NCBI GenBank assembly: GCA_030606585.1
Contig: JAUWGD010000012.1
Coordinates: forward strand, 1-20,005
Source: Dehalococcoidales bacterium
GTDB taxonomy: Bacteria > Chloroflexota > Dehalococcoidia > Dehalococcoidales > RBG-16-60-22
Reading direction: 5' to 3'
DNA length: 20,005 nucleotides
Position 1 is the first letter of the stretch, and each line of letters starts with the position of its first letter. Positions 11,319 to 17,133 of this stretch are shown here, in pieces. Position numbers and translations under genes: made by a program. The notes beneath the pieces are model-generated. The model saw only the letters and a list, made by a program, of their open reading frames with translations, was not told where the DNA came from and made no database searches.

Positions 11319-11801
11319 TCAACGCTCTGGCGGGAGCTTTTCGATTATGTGTTCGCAGTAGGCATCACCCGCGGGGATGGACTTGCCGATACGGTATGTC
11401 AGGTCGGGATTGAGTTCCTCAACCACGGTCTTTTCCATAGTGGTGTGCGCCAGGCACATCTCAGGTTTATCGAAACGGAGCGGGCACTCGCTGGCTTTTA
11501 TTACTATTTTTACGTCGCTTACTTTAATAAGCTGCGTAAAATATTTTTTATCCCGGCTTACCGTCTCAAATATCCTCAACAGGTACCCGGCTACAGAGTC
11601 AATGTTATTATTATCAAGTCGCTTTCTGGCCCTTTCCGCCACGCTAAGGCCGTATTCACGACTCATATCCGCTATCAGTTTTATTCCTTCATCACCCATT
11701 TTCCTGTAGATGAAATCGTAGTTACTCCGGAGCCTGGCGTACAGACCGCTAACCGCACTTCGGTATACCTTTTCCAGGGTACGCTCATCTTTATCCGGCA
11801 T
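11319..11801 (-). CDS. ATC-hydrolase-like (L-2-amino-thiazoline-4-carboxylate hydrolase family) protein
   Basis: About 160 residues, largely helical in the first 90, then a conserved-looking end: ASECPL, a second Cys in PEMCLAHTTMEK, and AGDAYCEHIIE. The pattern ECP...C...GD.YCEH is what I recall for the ATC hydrolase family (PF14196) and the related DUF6125 group, whose members mostly have unknown substrates. Its three conserved cysteines would also suit metal or thiol chemistry, which fits a place at the end of an Fe-S operon. The start is uncertain. A GTG at 11810 and an ATG at 11807 overlap the NifU-like stop. The ATG at 11801 is chosen because it lies 8 nt from AGGGAG, the only ribosome-binding site. 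Confidence 0.6.
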   Translation of the reverse strand: MPDKDERTLEKVYRSAVSGLYARLRSNYDFIYRKMGDEGIKLIADMSREYGLSVAERARKRLDNNNIDSVAGYLLRIFETVSRDKKYFTQLIKVSDVKIVIKASECPLRFDKPEMCLAHTTMEKTVVEELNPDLTYRIGKSIPAGDAYCEHIIEKLPPER

Positions 11802-11806
11802 TTCCA

Positions 11807-12214
11807 TCACTCCCTGTGGTAAACATCTCTGTATGCCTTCTTCCAGGGCTCTCGCTTCAATGCCATATAGTCTTTAATGGCCGCTTTGAGCGTATCTGCC
11901 GCCAGAAGAGCACAGTGTTCGCTCTCTTCAGGCAAGCCACCCAGGGCTTCCATAACATCGTTCCCGGATATTTTATAGGCTTCAAGGATACTTTTACCGC
12001 TGGCCATCTCGGTTACCATGCTGCCGGAGGCAATACTGGGCCCGCAGCCGTCGGTTAAAAAAGTGGCCTTTTTTACCGTGTCATTATTCGTTTTAAGCCA
12101 GACTTCCATGGTGTCATCACACGGTCCGACGACTCTGGCGAATCCGTCGGCATTAGGCATATCGCCCAGGTTCCTCGGATGCATAGTGTGGTCAATGACA
12201 GTATCTGAGTAAAT
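11807..12214 (-). CDS. NifU/IscU-like iron-sulfur cluster scaffold protein, probable ATT start
   Basis: This encodes an IscU-type scaffold domain on which [Fe-S] clusters are assembled. From the ATT start it is 135 residues beginning YSDTVIDHTMHPRNLGDM, the normal family N-terminus. Ligand cysteines are Cys32 (PCDD, where most homologues have CGD), Cys57 (DGCGPSIASGS) and Cys101 (EHCALLA). Start choice: the open frame extends upstream to a GTG at 12343, but those 43 residues are coded within the fmdB-like gene and its downstream gap, are unlike the family and lack a ribosome-binding site. The ATT at 12214 sits six bases after GGGAGG and exactly where homologues start, with no ATG, GTG or TTG near it. 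It is co-transcribed with the FmdB and MinD-like genes. Confidence 0.85.
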   Translation of the reverse strand: MYSDTVIDHTMHPRNLGDMPNADGFARVVGPCDDTMEVWLKTNNDTVKKATFLTDGCGPSIASGSMVTEMASGKSILEAYKISGNDVMEALGGLPEESEHCALLAADTLKAAIKDYMALKREPWKKAYRDVYHRE

Positions 12215-12281
12215 CTTTAGCCTCCCGCTTACCTGTCCTCTGAAAAATTTATGGGCAAACTGCCCGTCACCGACTGATGCT

Positions 12282-12461
12282 TCAGGTAGATGCGCCCGGA
12301 GCGCAGGAACCACCGGATGCCGTGGAAAAGCTCGATAAGACACGGCGCGGGCTTTCCGTTCCGCAGTTGGGGCATTTTATATCACTATCGCTTTCGCTCA
12401 TGCCGCGGCGCAGCTCGAAGTGCTCCCCGCATGTTTTACATTCATATTCGTAGATGGGCAA
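12282..12461 (-). CDS. FmdB-family zinc ribbon protein (TTG start)
   Basis: A 59-residue protein starting MPIYEYECKTCGEHFELRR, the standard FmdB/CxxC zinc-ribbon opening. The zinc ligands are Cys8, Cys11, Cys30 and Cys33 (CPNCGTESPRRVLS). It ends in a short tail with Cys52. The start is TTG (complement of 12459-12461), placed by the invariant MPIYEYxC motif. AAAGGGG lies 9 nt upstream, and an out-of-frame ATG three bases earlier gives only an 8-codon peptide. It begins 6 bp after the second MinD-like gene. FmdB proteins are often called regulators, but their role is not settled. It can be missed by gene callers because of its length and start codon. Confidence 0.85.
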   Translation of the reverse strand: MPIYEYECKTCGEHFELRRGMSESDSDIKCPNCGTESPRRVLSSFSTASGGSCAPGAST

Positions 12462-12467
12462 TCTTCA

Positions 12468-13340
12468 TTACCCCTTTCTTCCGTTTGCCAGCATCCCGGA
12501 TATATTCTGCCATAATTTACCTATTTCGCGCGAGACCCTGCCATCGTCGTACTCCACTACCGGCACGCCGCGCACCAGTGCTTCGGTGACGGCATTATCA
12601 AACGGAATCCTGGAAGCTACTTTAATATCCTGACTCCGGCAATAGTCCTCGATTTGCCGGGTATTTTCCTCATTGAGGTCGTACTTATTGATACAAACCA
12701 TGGCAGGGACGCCGAAGTGGCGGCAGACACCGACCACTCTCTCCAGGTCGTGCATCCCGGAGAGGGTAGGTTCGGTAACCAGTAGCGCCAGGTTGACTCC
12801 CGAAAGTGATGAAATTACGGGACAGCCGATGCCCGGGGGGCCGTCGCTGATAGTATAGTCCAGGTTTTGCTCCTCGGCGATTTTTCTTGCCTGCTGCCTT
12901 ACCTGGGCTACCAGTTTGCCCGAGTTCTCCTGGGCGATTCCCAGTCGGGCATGGACCAGGGGGCCATATGCGGTATCAGAGATAAACCAGTGCCCGGACA
13001 TGTTTTCTTTCATAGTGATGGCTTCAACCGGGCATATATTTGAACAGAACCCGCAACCCTCGCAGGAGACGGGGTCAACTTCAAAATTTTTTATAGCATC
13101 AAAGCGGCACAGGTCCTGGCACAGGGAGCACTCCGTGCACCTGTCTTTATCTATGACGGCTACCTGCCCGCTCCAGAACTCGGTTTCCTGCTTCACAGAA
13201 GGACTGAGCAGCAGATGGAGGTCAGCGGCATCAACATCGCAGTCGGCAAGCACCTTGTTCTTAGCCAGGGCCGCCAGTGAGCCGACGATGCTGGTCTTGC
13301 CGGTGCCCCCTTTACCGCTCAGTATCAGGATTTCTTCCAT
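12468..13340 (-). CDS. MinD/ParA-like ATPase with two [4Fe-4S] ferredoxin motifs (second of a pair)
   Basis: A 290-residue deviant-Walker P-loop ATPase. SGKGGTGKT is at residues 8-16, DCDVDAADLH (switch I) near 33, and DGPPGIGCPV (Walker B) near 166. Two ferredoxin motifs are inserted after the first strands: Cys68, 71, 74, 78 and Cys93, 96, 99, 103. This architecture is the Mrp/NBP35-related ATPase with ferredoxin insert found in pairs in anaerobes, including the orange-protein (ORP) cluster of Desulfovibrio, where the proteins affect septum positioning. A role in Fe-S or metal-cluster transfer is equally compatible. It overlaps its paralogue by 29 bp and has an AGGAG site 8 bases before ATG. 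The pair probably forms a heterodimer. Confidence 0.9.
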   Translation of the reverse strand: MEEILILSGKGGTGKTSIVGSLAALAKNKVLADCDVDAADLHLLLSPSVKQETEFWSGQVAVIDKDRCTECSLCQDLCRFDAIKNFEVDPVSCEGCGFCSNICPVEAITMKENMSGHWFISDTAYGPLVHARLGIAQENSGKLVAQVRQQARKIAEEQNLDYTISDGPPGIGCPVISSLSGVNLALLVTEPTLSGMHDLERVVGVCRHFGVPAMVCINKYDLNEENTRQIEDYCRSQDIKVASRIPFDNAVTEALVRGVPVVEYDDGRVSREIGKLWQNISGMLANGRKG

Positions 13341-14178
13341 CCGTCAGCTCCTTCACTCTTTCGTAAAGTCCCAAAAAACTATCCTTCCACTGAGGCAGCC
13401 CTTTAATCAGGGGGACCCCCCGTGAGTACAGGCGGGCGATTTCCATGTCCAGCGGTATAGTAAGAAGTATGGGAATATTCTCCTTTGCGCAGTATGCTTC
13501 TGTTTTGGTGTCGCCGACACCGGTACGGTTGAGGACAACGCCGCAGGGAATACCGAGCTCCCGCACCGTCTCCACCGCCAGGACAAGGTCATTGAGGCCG
13601 AACGGCGTCGGCTCGGTTACCAGGAGGCAGAAGTCGCTCCCTTTAACAGCTTCCACTACCGGGCAGGACGTGCCCGGCGGAACATCGATTATGACCGTGC
13701 CACTATCACCGGCATGCTCTTTTACTTTCCTGATGACAGGAGGCGCCATGGCTTCGCCTACCGTAAGCATACCGTGAATAAAATCGATACCCTCCGCGTG
13801 TCCCCGCTCAACGACTCCTATTTCCCTGCCCTCCTCGGTAATGGCTTTTTCCGGACAGAGATAGCTACAGGCGCCACACCCGTGGCAGAGCTGTGGGAAG
13901 GTCAGCACATGGTCCTTAATGACGGCAATGGCTTTGTAGGCACATACCTCGGCGCACTTGCCGCAAAAGGTGCATTTGTCCTCATCTACCGCCGGAGCCA
14001 TGATATACACCGGTTCACTGCCGGTAATAACCGGCTTCATGAATACATGGTCGTTGGGTTCCTCGACATCGCAGTCGAGAAGTCGTACGCTCTCTGTATC
14101 CTTCAGGGAAAGTGCCAGGCTGGTGGCTACCAGTGTCTTGCCGGTGCCACCTTTACCGCTGGCAACAGATATTATCAT
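13312..14178 (-). CDS. MinD/ParA-like ATPase with two [4Fe-4S] ferredoxin motifs (first of a pair)
   Basis: A 288-residue paralogue of the next gene with the same layout. ASGKGGTGKT is at 6-15, DCDVEEPNDH near 35, ferredoxin cysteines are at 69, 72, 75, 79 and 98, 101, 104, 108, and DVPPGTSCPV lies near 165. Tandem duplicates with conserved differences in the switch I region (EEPNDH here, DAADLH in the partner) are typical of the two subfamilies that occur together in ORP-type clusters. The cytoplasmic role is likely ATP-dependent handling or positioning of a metal-cluster protein such as the NifX-like product upstream. The start ATG follows GGAGAGG, 26 bp after the 60-residue gene. Confidence 0.9.
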   Translation of the reverse strand: MIISVASGKGGTGKTLVATSLALSLKDTESVRLLDCDVEEPNDHVFMKPVITGSEPVYIMAPAVDEDKCTFCGKCAEVCAYKAIAVIKDHVLTFPQLCHGCGACSYLCPEKAITEEGREIGVVERGHAEGIDFIHGMLTVGEAMAPPVIRKVKEHAGDSGTVIIDVPPGTSCPVVEAVKGSDFCLLVTEPTPFGLNDLVLAVETVRELGIPCGVVLNRTGVGDTKTEAYCAKENIPILLTIPLDMEIARLYSRGVPLIKGLPQWKDSFLGLYERVKELTDGRNPDTER

Positions 14179-14204
14179 ATCGTCCTCTCCAGGTATCTTC
14201 AGGT

Positions 14205-14387
14205 CTATTTACTTTCGGTCTCCGGCGTCATTTTAAGGGCCTTCAGCTCAGCCCTCAGCCTGGCGAAAGGACAATCGTCAGTATGGAAATCCTTGCCGCA
14301 ATTGAAACAAATGATACTGGATAGAACCTTATCTATCTCTTCACCAGTTACTTCTTTAGTCTTTTTTGTATATTTCCAGAAAGGCAT
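14205..14387 (-). CDS. 60-residue CCHC-motif protein
   Basis: A small protein I do not recognise by name. Residues 27-39 read CFNCGKDFHTDDC, giving Cys27-x2-Cys30-x4-His35-x3-Cys39, close to a zinc-knuckle spacing, followed by PFARLRAELKAL, a likely helix. A strong GGAGG precedes the ATG. It sits 8 bp downstream of the NifX-like gene and 26 bp upstream of the first MinD-like gene, so it is clearly part of the operon. A zinc or Fe-S binding adaptor is possible. Comparable tiny genes are common in such clusters, but I cannot assign a role. Confidence 0.75.
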   Translation of the reverse strand: MPFWKYTKKTKEVTGEEIDKVLSSIICFNCGKDFHTDDCPFARLRAELKALKMTPETESK

Positions 14388-14395
14388 AACTCCTC

Positions 14396-15049
14396 CTATC
14401 CAGTTTTATCTTCGAGCTTTTTAATCTGCCGCTGAATTTCGGCCAGTTGCTCGGCTAGTGCCTGCGACTGGCCTTTCAGCGACTGTATTTCCTGCTCCGG
14501 GTTCTGGGACTGGGGCATCGGGCCTGCCGGCGGCATCATACCACCACCCATACCCATGCCTCCACCCATGCCCATACCTCCACCCATACCTCTTCCGCCA
14601 CCTTTGCCCATGCCACGACCGCCACCCATACCACGTCCCATGCCCATGCCCCTACCTGTACCTGAGCCTCCTCCCATACCAGGTGACCCCATACCGAAGT
14701 GGTCGGGAACATTAGCCTGGGCACTGGCCTGATAATTACCGGCGTGGTAGTCCTTGATGACATCCCCTATCTTTCCGCTTACGCCGGTTATTATCGGGAT
14801 ACCGGCAGATACCAGCACCTGATGGGCATTGGGGCCACAGTTACCGGTAAGAACCGCTTTAACGCCTTTATCGACAATCATCTGCGCTGCCGAGATGCCT
14901 GCTCCACCAGCAGCCGCGGCACTGGCATTTTCAATAGCCTCGAAATCCATTGTTTCCGGGTCGGCGACGATAAAGTACTGGCAACGCCCGAACCTGGGGT
15001 CCACTTCGGCATCAAGCGTAGCCCCGCTTGCGGAAATGGCAATTTTCAT
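14396..15049 (-). CDS. NifX/orange-protein-like (DiNase FeMo-co family) protein with Met/Gly-rich tail
   Basis: 217 residues in three parts. Residues 1-110 form a NifX/NifB-C/NafY-type domain: KIAISASGATLDAEVDPRFG opens it, and VLTGNCGPNAHQVL (Cys71) is the typical core. Family members bind or carry metal clusters. The Desulfovibrio orange protein, a relative, holds a Mo-Cu sulfide cluster. Residues 119-178 are almost only Gly, Met and Arg, with 14 methionines in motifs such as GRGMGMGRGMGGG. Residues about 185-215 form a predicted coiled coil (QSLKGQSQALAEQLAEIQRQ). The same tail coiled coil recurs in the DUF5320-like neighbours, suggesting assembly with them. A strong AAGGAGG site precedes the ATG. 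It is longer than plain NifX proteins (about 110-150) because of the tail. Confidence 0.88.
   Translation of the reverse strand: MKIAISASGATLDAEVDPRFGRCQYFIVADPETMDFEAIENASAAAAGGAGISAAQMIVDKGVKAVLTGNCGPNAHQVLVSAGIPIITGVSGKIGDVIKDYHAGNYQASAQANVPDHFGMGSPGMGGGSGTGRGMGMGRGMGGGRGMGKGGGRGMGGGMGMGGGMGMGGGMMPPAGPMPQSQNPEQEIQSLKGQSQALAEQLAEIQRQIKKLEDKTG
14516..14695. repeat. Low-complexity repeat coding for the Met/Gly-rich tail
   Basis: On the plus strand the DNA is a run of imperfect short units such as CCCATACCTCCACCCATGCC with frequent CCCATGCC/CCCATACC steps, coding on the minus strand for GGGM/GRGM units. Such tracts can change copy number by slippage. It is coding sequence in phase with the NifX-like gene, not a CRISPR or intergenic repeat. 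Confidence 0.7.
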
Positions 15050-15058
15050 ACTACCTCC

Positions 15059-15340
15059 TTATCCCTTCCCGGTCGAGATTTTCTCTATCTCGGTCTCCAG
15101 CCCTTTGAGCTCGTCCCTGAGCGCCTGGGCTTCGCTCTTCAGGAATTCAATCTCCTGCTCTCGAGTTACCCGCGGCGCAAATTGACGATAACCATACGCC
15201 CCATAGCGTGGAGAAGCATAGTTTACCCATCGGGGAAAGGCAGGCTGTCGAGGGCTGCCTCCCCAGGGACTGCAGAATCCCCTGCCGCCTCCTGTCATTG
15301 GTCCCATTCCATTGGGGCCAGTTCCATCAAATCCCGGCAT
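15059..15340 (-). CDS. DUF5320-family small protein
   Basis: 93 residues. The N-terminus MPGFDGTGPNGMGPMTGGGR with GFC is the DUF5320 signature. The middle is rich in Pro, Tyr and aromatic residues. Residues about 58-90 are a charged coiled coil (TREQEIEFLKSEAQALRDEL). DUF5320 has no established function but is repeatedly found beside NifX-like and MinD-like genes in anaerobes. A strong GGAGGAGG site precedes the ATG. The coiled coil is similar to those of the two neighbouring products, so these small proteins may oligomerise together. Confidence 0.82.
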   Translation of the reverse strand: MPGFDGTGPNGMGPMTGGGRGFCSPWGGSPRQPAFPRWVNYASPRYGAYGYRQFAPRVTREQEIEFLKSEAQALRDELKGLETEIEKISTGKG

Positions 15341-15374
15341 GTTGCACCTCCTCCATTTTAAACGATTTCTCTAT

Positions 15375-15710
15375 TTACTCTTCCTTTTCCAGGTCACGCA
15401 TCCGCGACTCTATTCCCTCCAGCCGACCCTTTATCGCCTCCGCCTCTTCTTTCAGATACTTGAGTTCTTCATCTCCGGTCATCGGGGGAGCGTAGGGCGG
15501 ATACTCAGGAGCATTCGGCATTCCCCCGTAGAAAGAAGGGTTGTAAGACCATGGCATTGGCGCGCCGGTGGTGCCGGCGAAGTAGCCGCACCTGGGCAGC
15601 CCCCCTCTACCGCGACCCACATAGGGCCAGGGTGGAGAAGAGCCGCGAAAGCCAAAGCCCATACCGCCGCCGAAGCCGCGACCAGAACCTCTTCCGAATC
15701 CATCAGGCAT
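15375..15710 (-). CDS. DUF5320-like Gly-rich protein with coiled-coil tail
   Basis: 111 residues. The N-terminal 30 residues are Gly/Phe/Arg rich (GRGSGRGFGGGMGFGFRG) and lack the GTGP..GPMTG signature of the paralogues. A Pro/Tyr-rich middle contains a single Cys (PRCGYF). Residues about 78-110 are a coiled coil beginning TGDEELKYLKEEAEAI. The order of parts matches DUF5320 proteins, so I read it as a diverged copy. A good GAGGAGG site lies 9 bases before the ATG. Role unknown. It lies between two clear DUF5320 genes in the same operon. Confidence 0.75.
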   Translation of the reverse strand: MPDGFGRGSGRGFGGGMGFGFRGSSPPWPYVGRGRGGLPRCGYFAGTTGAPMPWSYNPSFYGGMPNAPEYPPYAPPMTGDEELKYLKEEAEAIKGRLEGIESRMRDLEKEE

Positions 15711-15747
15711 TTCTTTTGCCTCCTCAGAAAATATTCAATTTATGTTT

Positions 15748-15957
15748 CTACCAGCGAGGATAAGACGGGAACGAGTTGACCCCGCGTCGGCCCAGGCCAC
15801 GCCCACGGCTACGACCCATGCCGCGCCCGAAGTTGAACCAGCCTCTTCCCGGCATCATGTTGGTAAAGCCCGGCCGTCCGGAGCCGCTACAGTAGCCAGC
15901 TCCCCTGCCGGTCATCGGTCCCATTCCTTGCGGTCCGGTTCTATCACCAAATGGCAT
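15748..15957 (-). CDS. Short DUF5320-family protein without coiled coil
   Basis: 69 residues starting MPFGDRTGPQGMGPMTGRGA and GYC, the DUF5320 signature, followed by Gly/Arg-rich sequence ending FPSYPRW. The frame is open further upstream to 15990, but the ATG at 15957 is chosen because the family motif starts there and GAGGAGGTG lies just before it. The ATG begins one base after the stop codon of the DUF134 gene, so translation is probably coupled. Unlike its two paralogues it ends without the coiled coil. The single Cys of GYC is shared with the 93-residue copy. Confidence 0.82.
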   Translation of the reverse strand: MPFGDRTGPQGMGPMTGRGAGYCSGSGRPGFTNMMPGRGWFNFGRGMGRSRGRGLGRRGVNSFPSYPRW

Positions 15958-15958
15958 A

Positions 15959-16447
15959 TTAATCACCTCCTCTTCGGTAATTCCTTCCACCTCTGAATTG
16001 TTTGCCCTGGCCGGCTATCCCCATGCCGGGCCTCCAGGGCATTAGCGACATGATTTCCGATGTATTGCAGGTAGGGCATATCTCCGGCGGCTGCTTCGTC
16101 ATAACTTCAAAAGGCACTTCCCACTCGTGTCCGTTGCCGCAGCGGAACTGGCGTACTGCCATCTCGTAGTTGCCGCCTTCTATTCTTATTGCCTTTCCGT
16201 TGAGCAGAGCATCGGCCATCCTCTGGCGCGCCGAAAGCAGGGTGCGGGCGAAGGTAGAGCGTGACACACTCATCTTCCGGGCGCAGGCGTCCTGTTCAAG
16301 GCCCTCTATGTCCTTTAGCCGGATTGCCTCGGCTTCTTCAATAGGCAGGCGTACTTCCTGAATATTAGCCAGTGGTATGCCCGCGGGCTTGAAATAGCTA
16401 ACCCGTGGCAGGGCACCTACCCGGCGCGATAGAGGTTGTCTTCCCAT
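15959..16447 (-). CDS. DUF134 DNA-binding protein with C-terminal zinc ribbon, likely operon regulator
   Basis: 162 residues. Residues about 18-95 match DUF134: YFKPAGIP, then EEAEAIRLKDIEGLEQD, a sigma-like helix-turn-helix through KMSVSRSTFARTLLSARQRM, and NGKAIRIEGG. The second part is a probable zinc ribbon (Cys103, His107, Cys124, Cys127), and the last 25 residues are Gly/Arg/Asn rich. The usual Cys/Arg-rich N-terminus of DUF134 is replaced by RRVGALPR. As the first gene of an eleven-gene operon behind a consensus promoter with inverted repeats, it is a plausible autoregulator sensing metal or redox state, though this is inference. An AAGGA site lies 9 bases before the ATG. Confidence 0.87.
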   Translation of the reverse strand: MGRQPLSRRVGALPRVSYFKPAGIPLANIQEVRLPIEEAEAIRLKDIEGLEQDACARKMSVSRSTFARTLLSARQRMADALLNGKAIRIEGGNYEMAVRQFRCGNGHEWEVPFEVMTKQPPEICPTCNTSEIMSLMPWRPGMGIAGQGKQFRGGRNYRRGGD

Positions 16448-16473
16448 AATTAACTATCCTTATGATTTATGCT

Positions 16474-16520
16474 ATATGTCCATAATTTATTAAGTAATCG
16501 ATGTTTTATTATGGTCATAT
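16474..16520. promoter_or_regulatory. Inverted repeat in the leader of the DUF134 operon
   Basis: Arms ATATGTCCATAAT (16474-16486) and ATTATGGTCATAT (16508-16520) are inverted repeats of 13 bp with one mismatch and a 21-bp spacer. A third CCATAAT lies at 16444-16450, over the DUF134 start codon. The arms lie in the predicted 5' leader of the minus-strand operon, downstream of its promoter, so they could be operator half-sites for the DUF134 protein or an mRNA stem-loop. Confidence 0.5.
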
Positions 16521-16530
16521 GCTCATTATT

Positions 16531-16559
16531 ATTATACTTCTTCAATGCATTGTTGTCAA
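16531..16559 (-). promoter_or_regulatory. Perfect-consensus sigma70-type promoter for the DUF134 operon
   Basis: On the minus strand: TTGACA (complement of 16554-16559), exactly 17 bp, then TATAAT (complement of 16531-16536). Both hexamers and the spacer are ideal. Transcription would start near 16524, leaving a leader of about 76 nt. Confidence 0.75.
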
Positions 16560-16581
16560 CCCCGTTATTTCGGTAGATTAT
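16553..16581 (+). promoter_or_regulatory. Candidate promoter for the flavodoxin operon, overlapping the divergent -35
   Basis: On the plus strand: TTGTCA (16553-16558), 17 bp, GATTAT (16576-16581). The -35 shares five bases with the -35 of the divergent promoter, so the polymerases would compete. The start would be near 16588, with a leader of about 50 nt. The -10 is only a partial match. Confidence 0.45.
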
Positions 16582-16636
16582 AACTTGTGACTTTCTGTAA
16601 TTGAGAGTAAACTATATACTGTTTCAGAGGTGTGCA

Positions 16637-17086
16637 ATGAAAGTCCTGGTAGTTTATGACTCGGTCTACGGCAACACGGAGAAAATCGCCAGAACTATCG
16701 GCGAGGCTGTCACCGGCGACGTTAAGATACTTCATGCAAATGATGCAAATCCTGCCGAACTTGAAGGAATTGACCTGCTCATCGCCGGGGCTCCGACACA
16801 GGCGGGCAGACCGACTTTAGCGATGCAGGGCTTTTTAAAAAATGTTGATGAAAATACCGTCAACGGTATGAGCATAGCTTCGTTCGATACCAGAATCTCG
16901 GCAAAATGGGTCGGCATATTCGGATATGCCGCCGGAAAAATCGGCAAAAATCTGAAAAAGAGGGGCGGCAATCTCATTTTACCCCCCGAACCCTTCTTCG
17001 TCGAAGGCACGGAAGGCCCGCTGAAAGAGGGCGAGCTGGAACGCGCCGCCGGCTGGGCAAAAGAAATTATCAAGATTAAAGAGTAG
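16637..17086 (+). CDS. Flavodoxin-family protein
   Basis: 149 residues starting MKVLVVYDSVYGNTEKIART. The phosphate-binding loop DSVYGNTEK is the FMN signature of flavodoxins, and the second FMN loop probably lies around GAPTQAGRP. Such proteins carry electrons between cytoplasmic enzymes or act as NAD(P)H-linked flavin reductases. The open frame reaches back to a TTG at 16601, but the ATG at 16637 is chosen because the beta strand of the fold begins there and AGAGGTG lies just upstream. It is the first plus-strand gene after the divergent control region and lies 47 bp before the AprA-like flavoprotein, a likely electron partner (inference). Confidence 0.88.
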   Translation: MKVLVVYDSVYGNTEKIARTIGEAVTGDVKILHANDANPAELEGIDLLIAGAPTQAGRPTLAMQGFLKNVDENTVNGMSIASFDTRISAKWVGIFGYAAGKIGKNLKKRGGNLILPPEPFFVEGTEGPLKEGELERAAGWAKEIIKIKE

Positions 17087-17133
17087 TTTATATTATCAGG
17101 TCATACCATTTAACACCGAAAGGAGGTAAAGAG

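Noticed and set aside
12215..12343. 43-residue N-terminal extension of the NifU-like protein
   Set aside because: It overlaps the fmdB-like gene in another frame, has no ribosome-binding site at its GTG, and is unlike the family. The ATT with GGGAGG fits better.
14516..14695. Tandem short repeats suggesting a CRISPR or minisatellite
   Set aside because: No constant repeat with unique spacers. The tract is in phase with a clear coding gene and encodes Gly/Met units.
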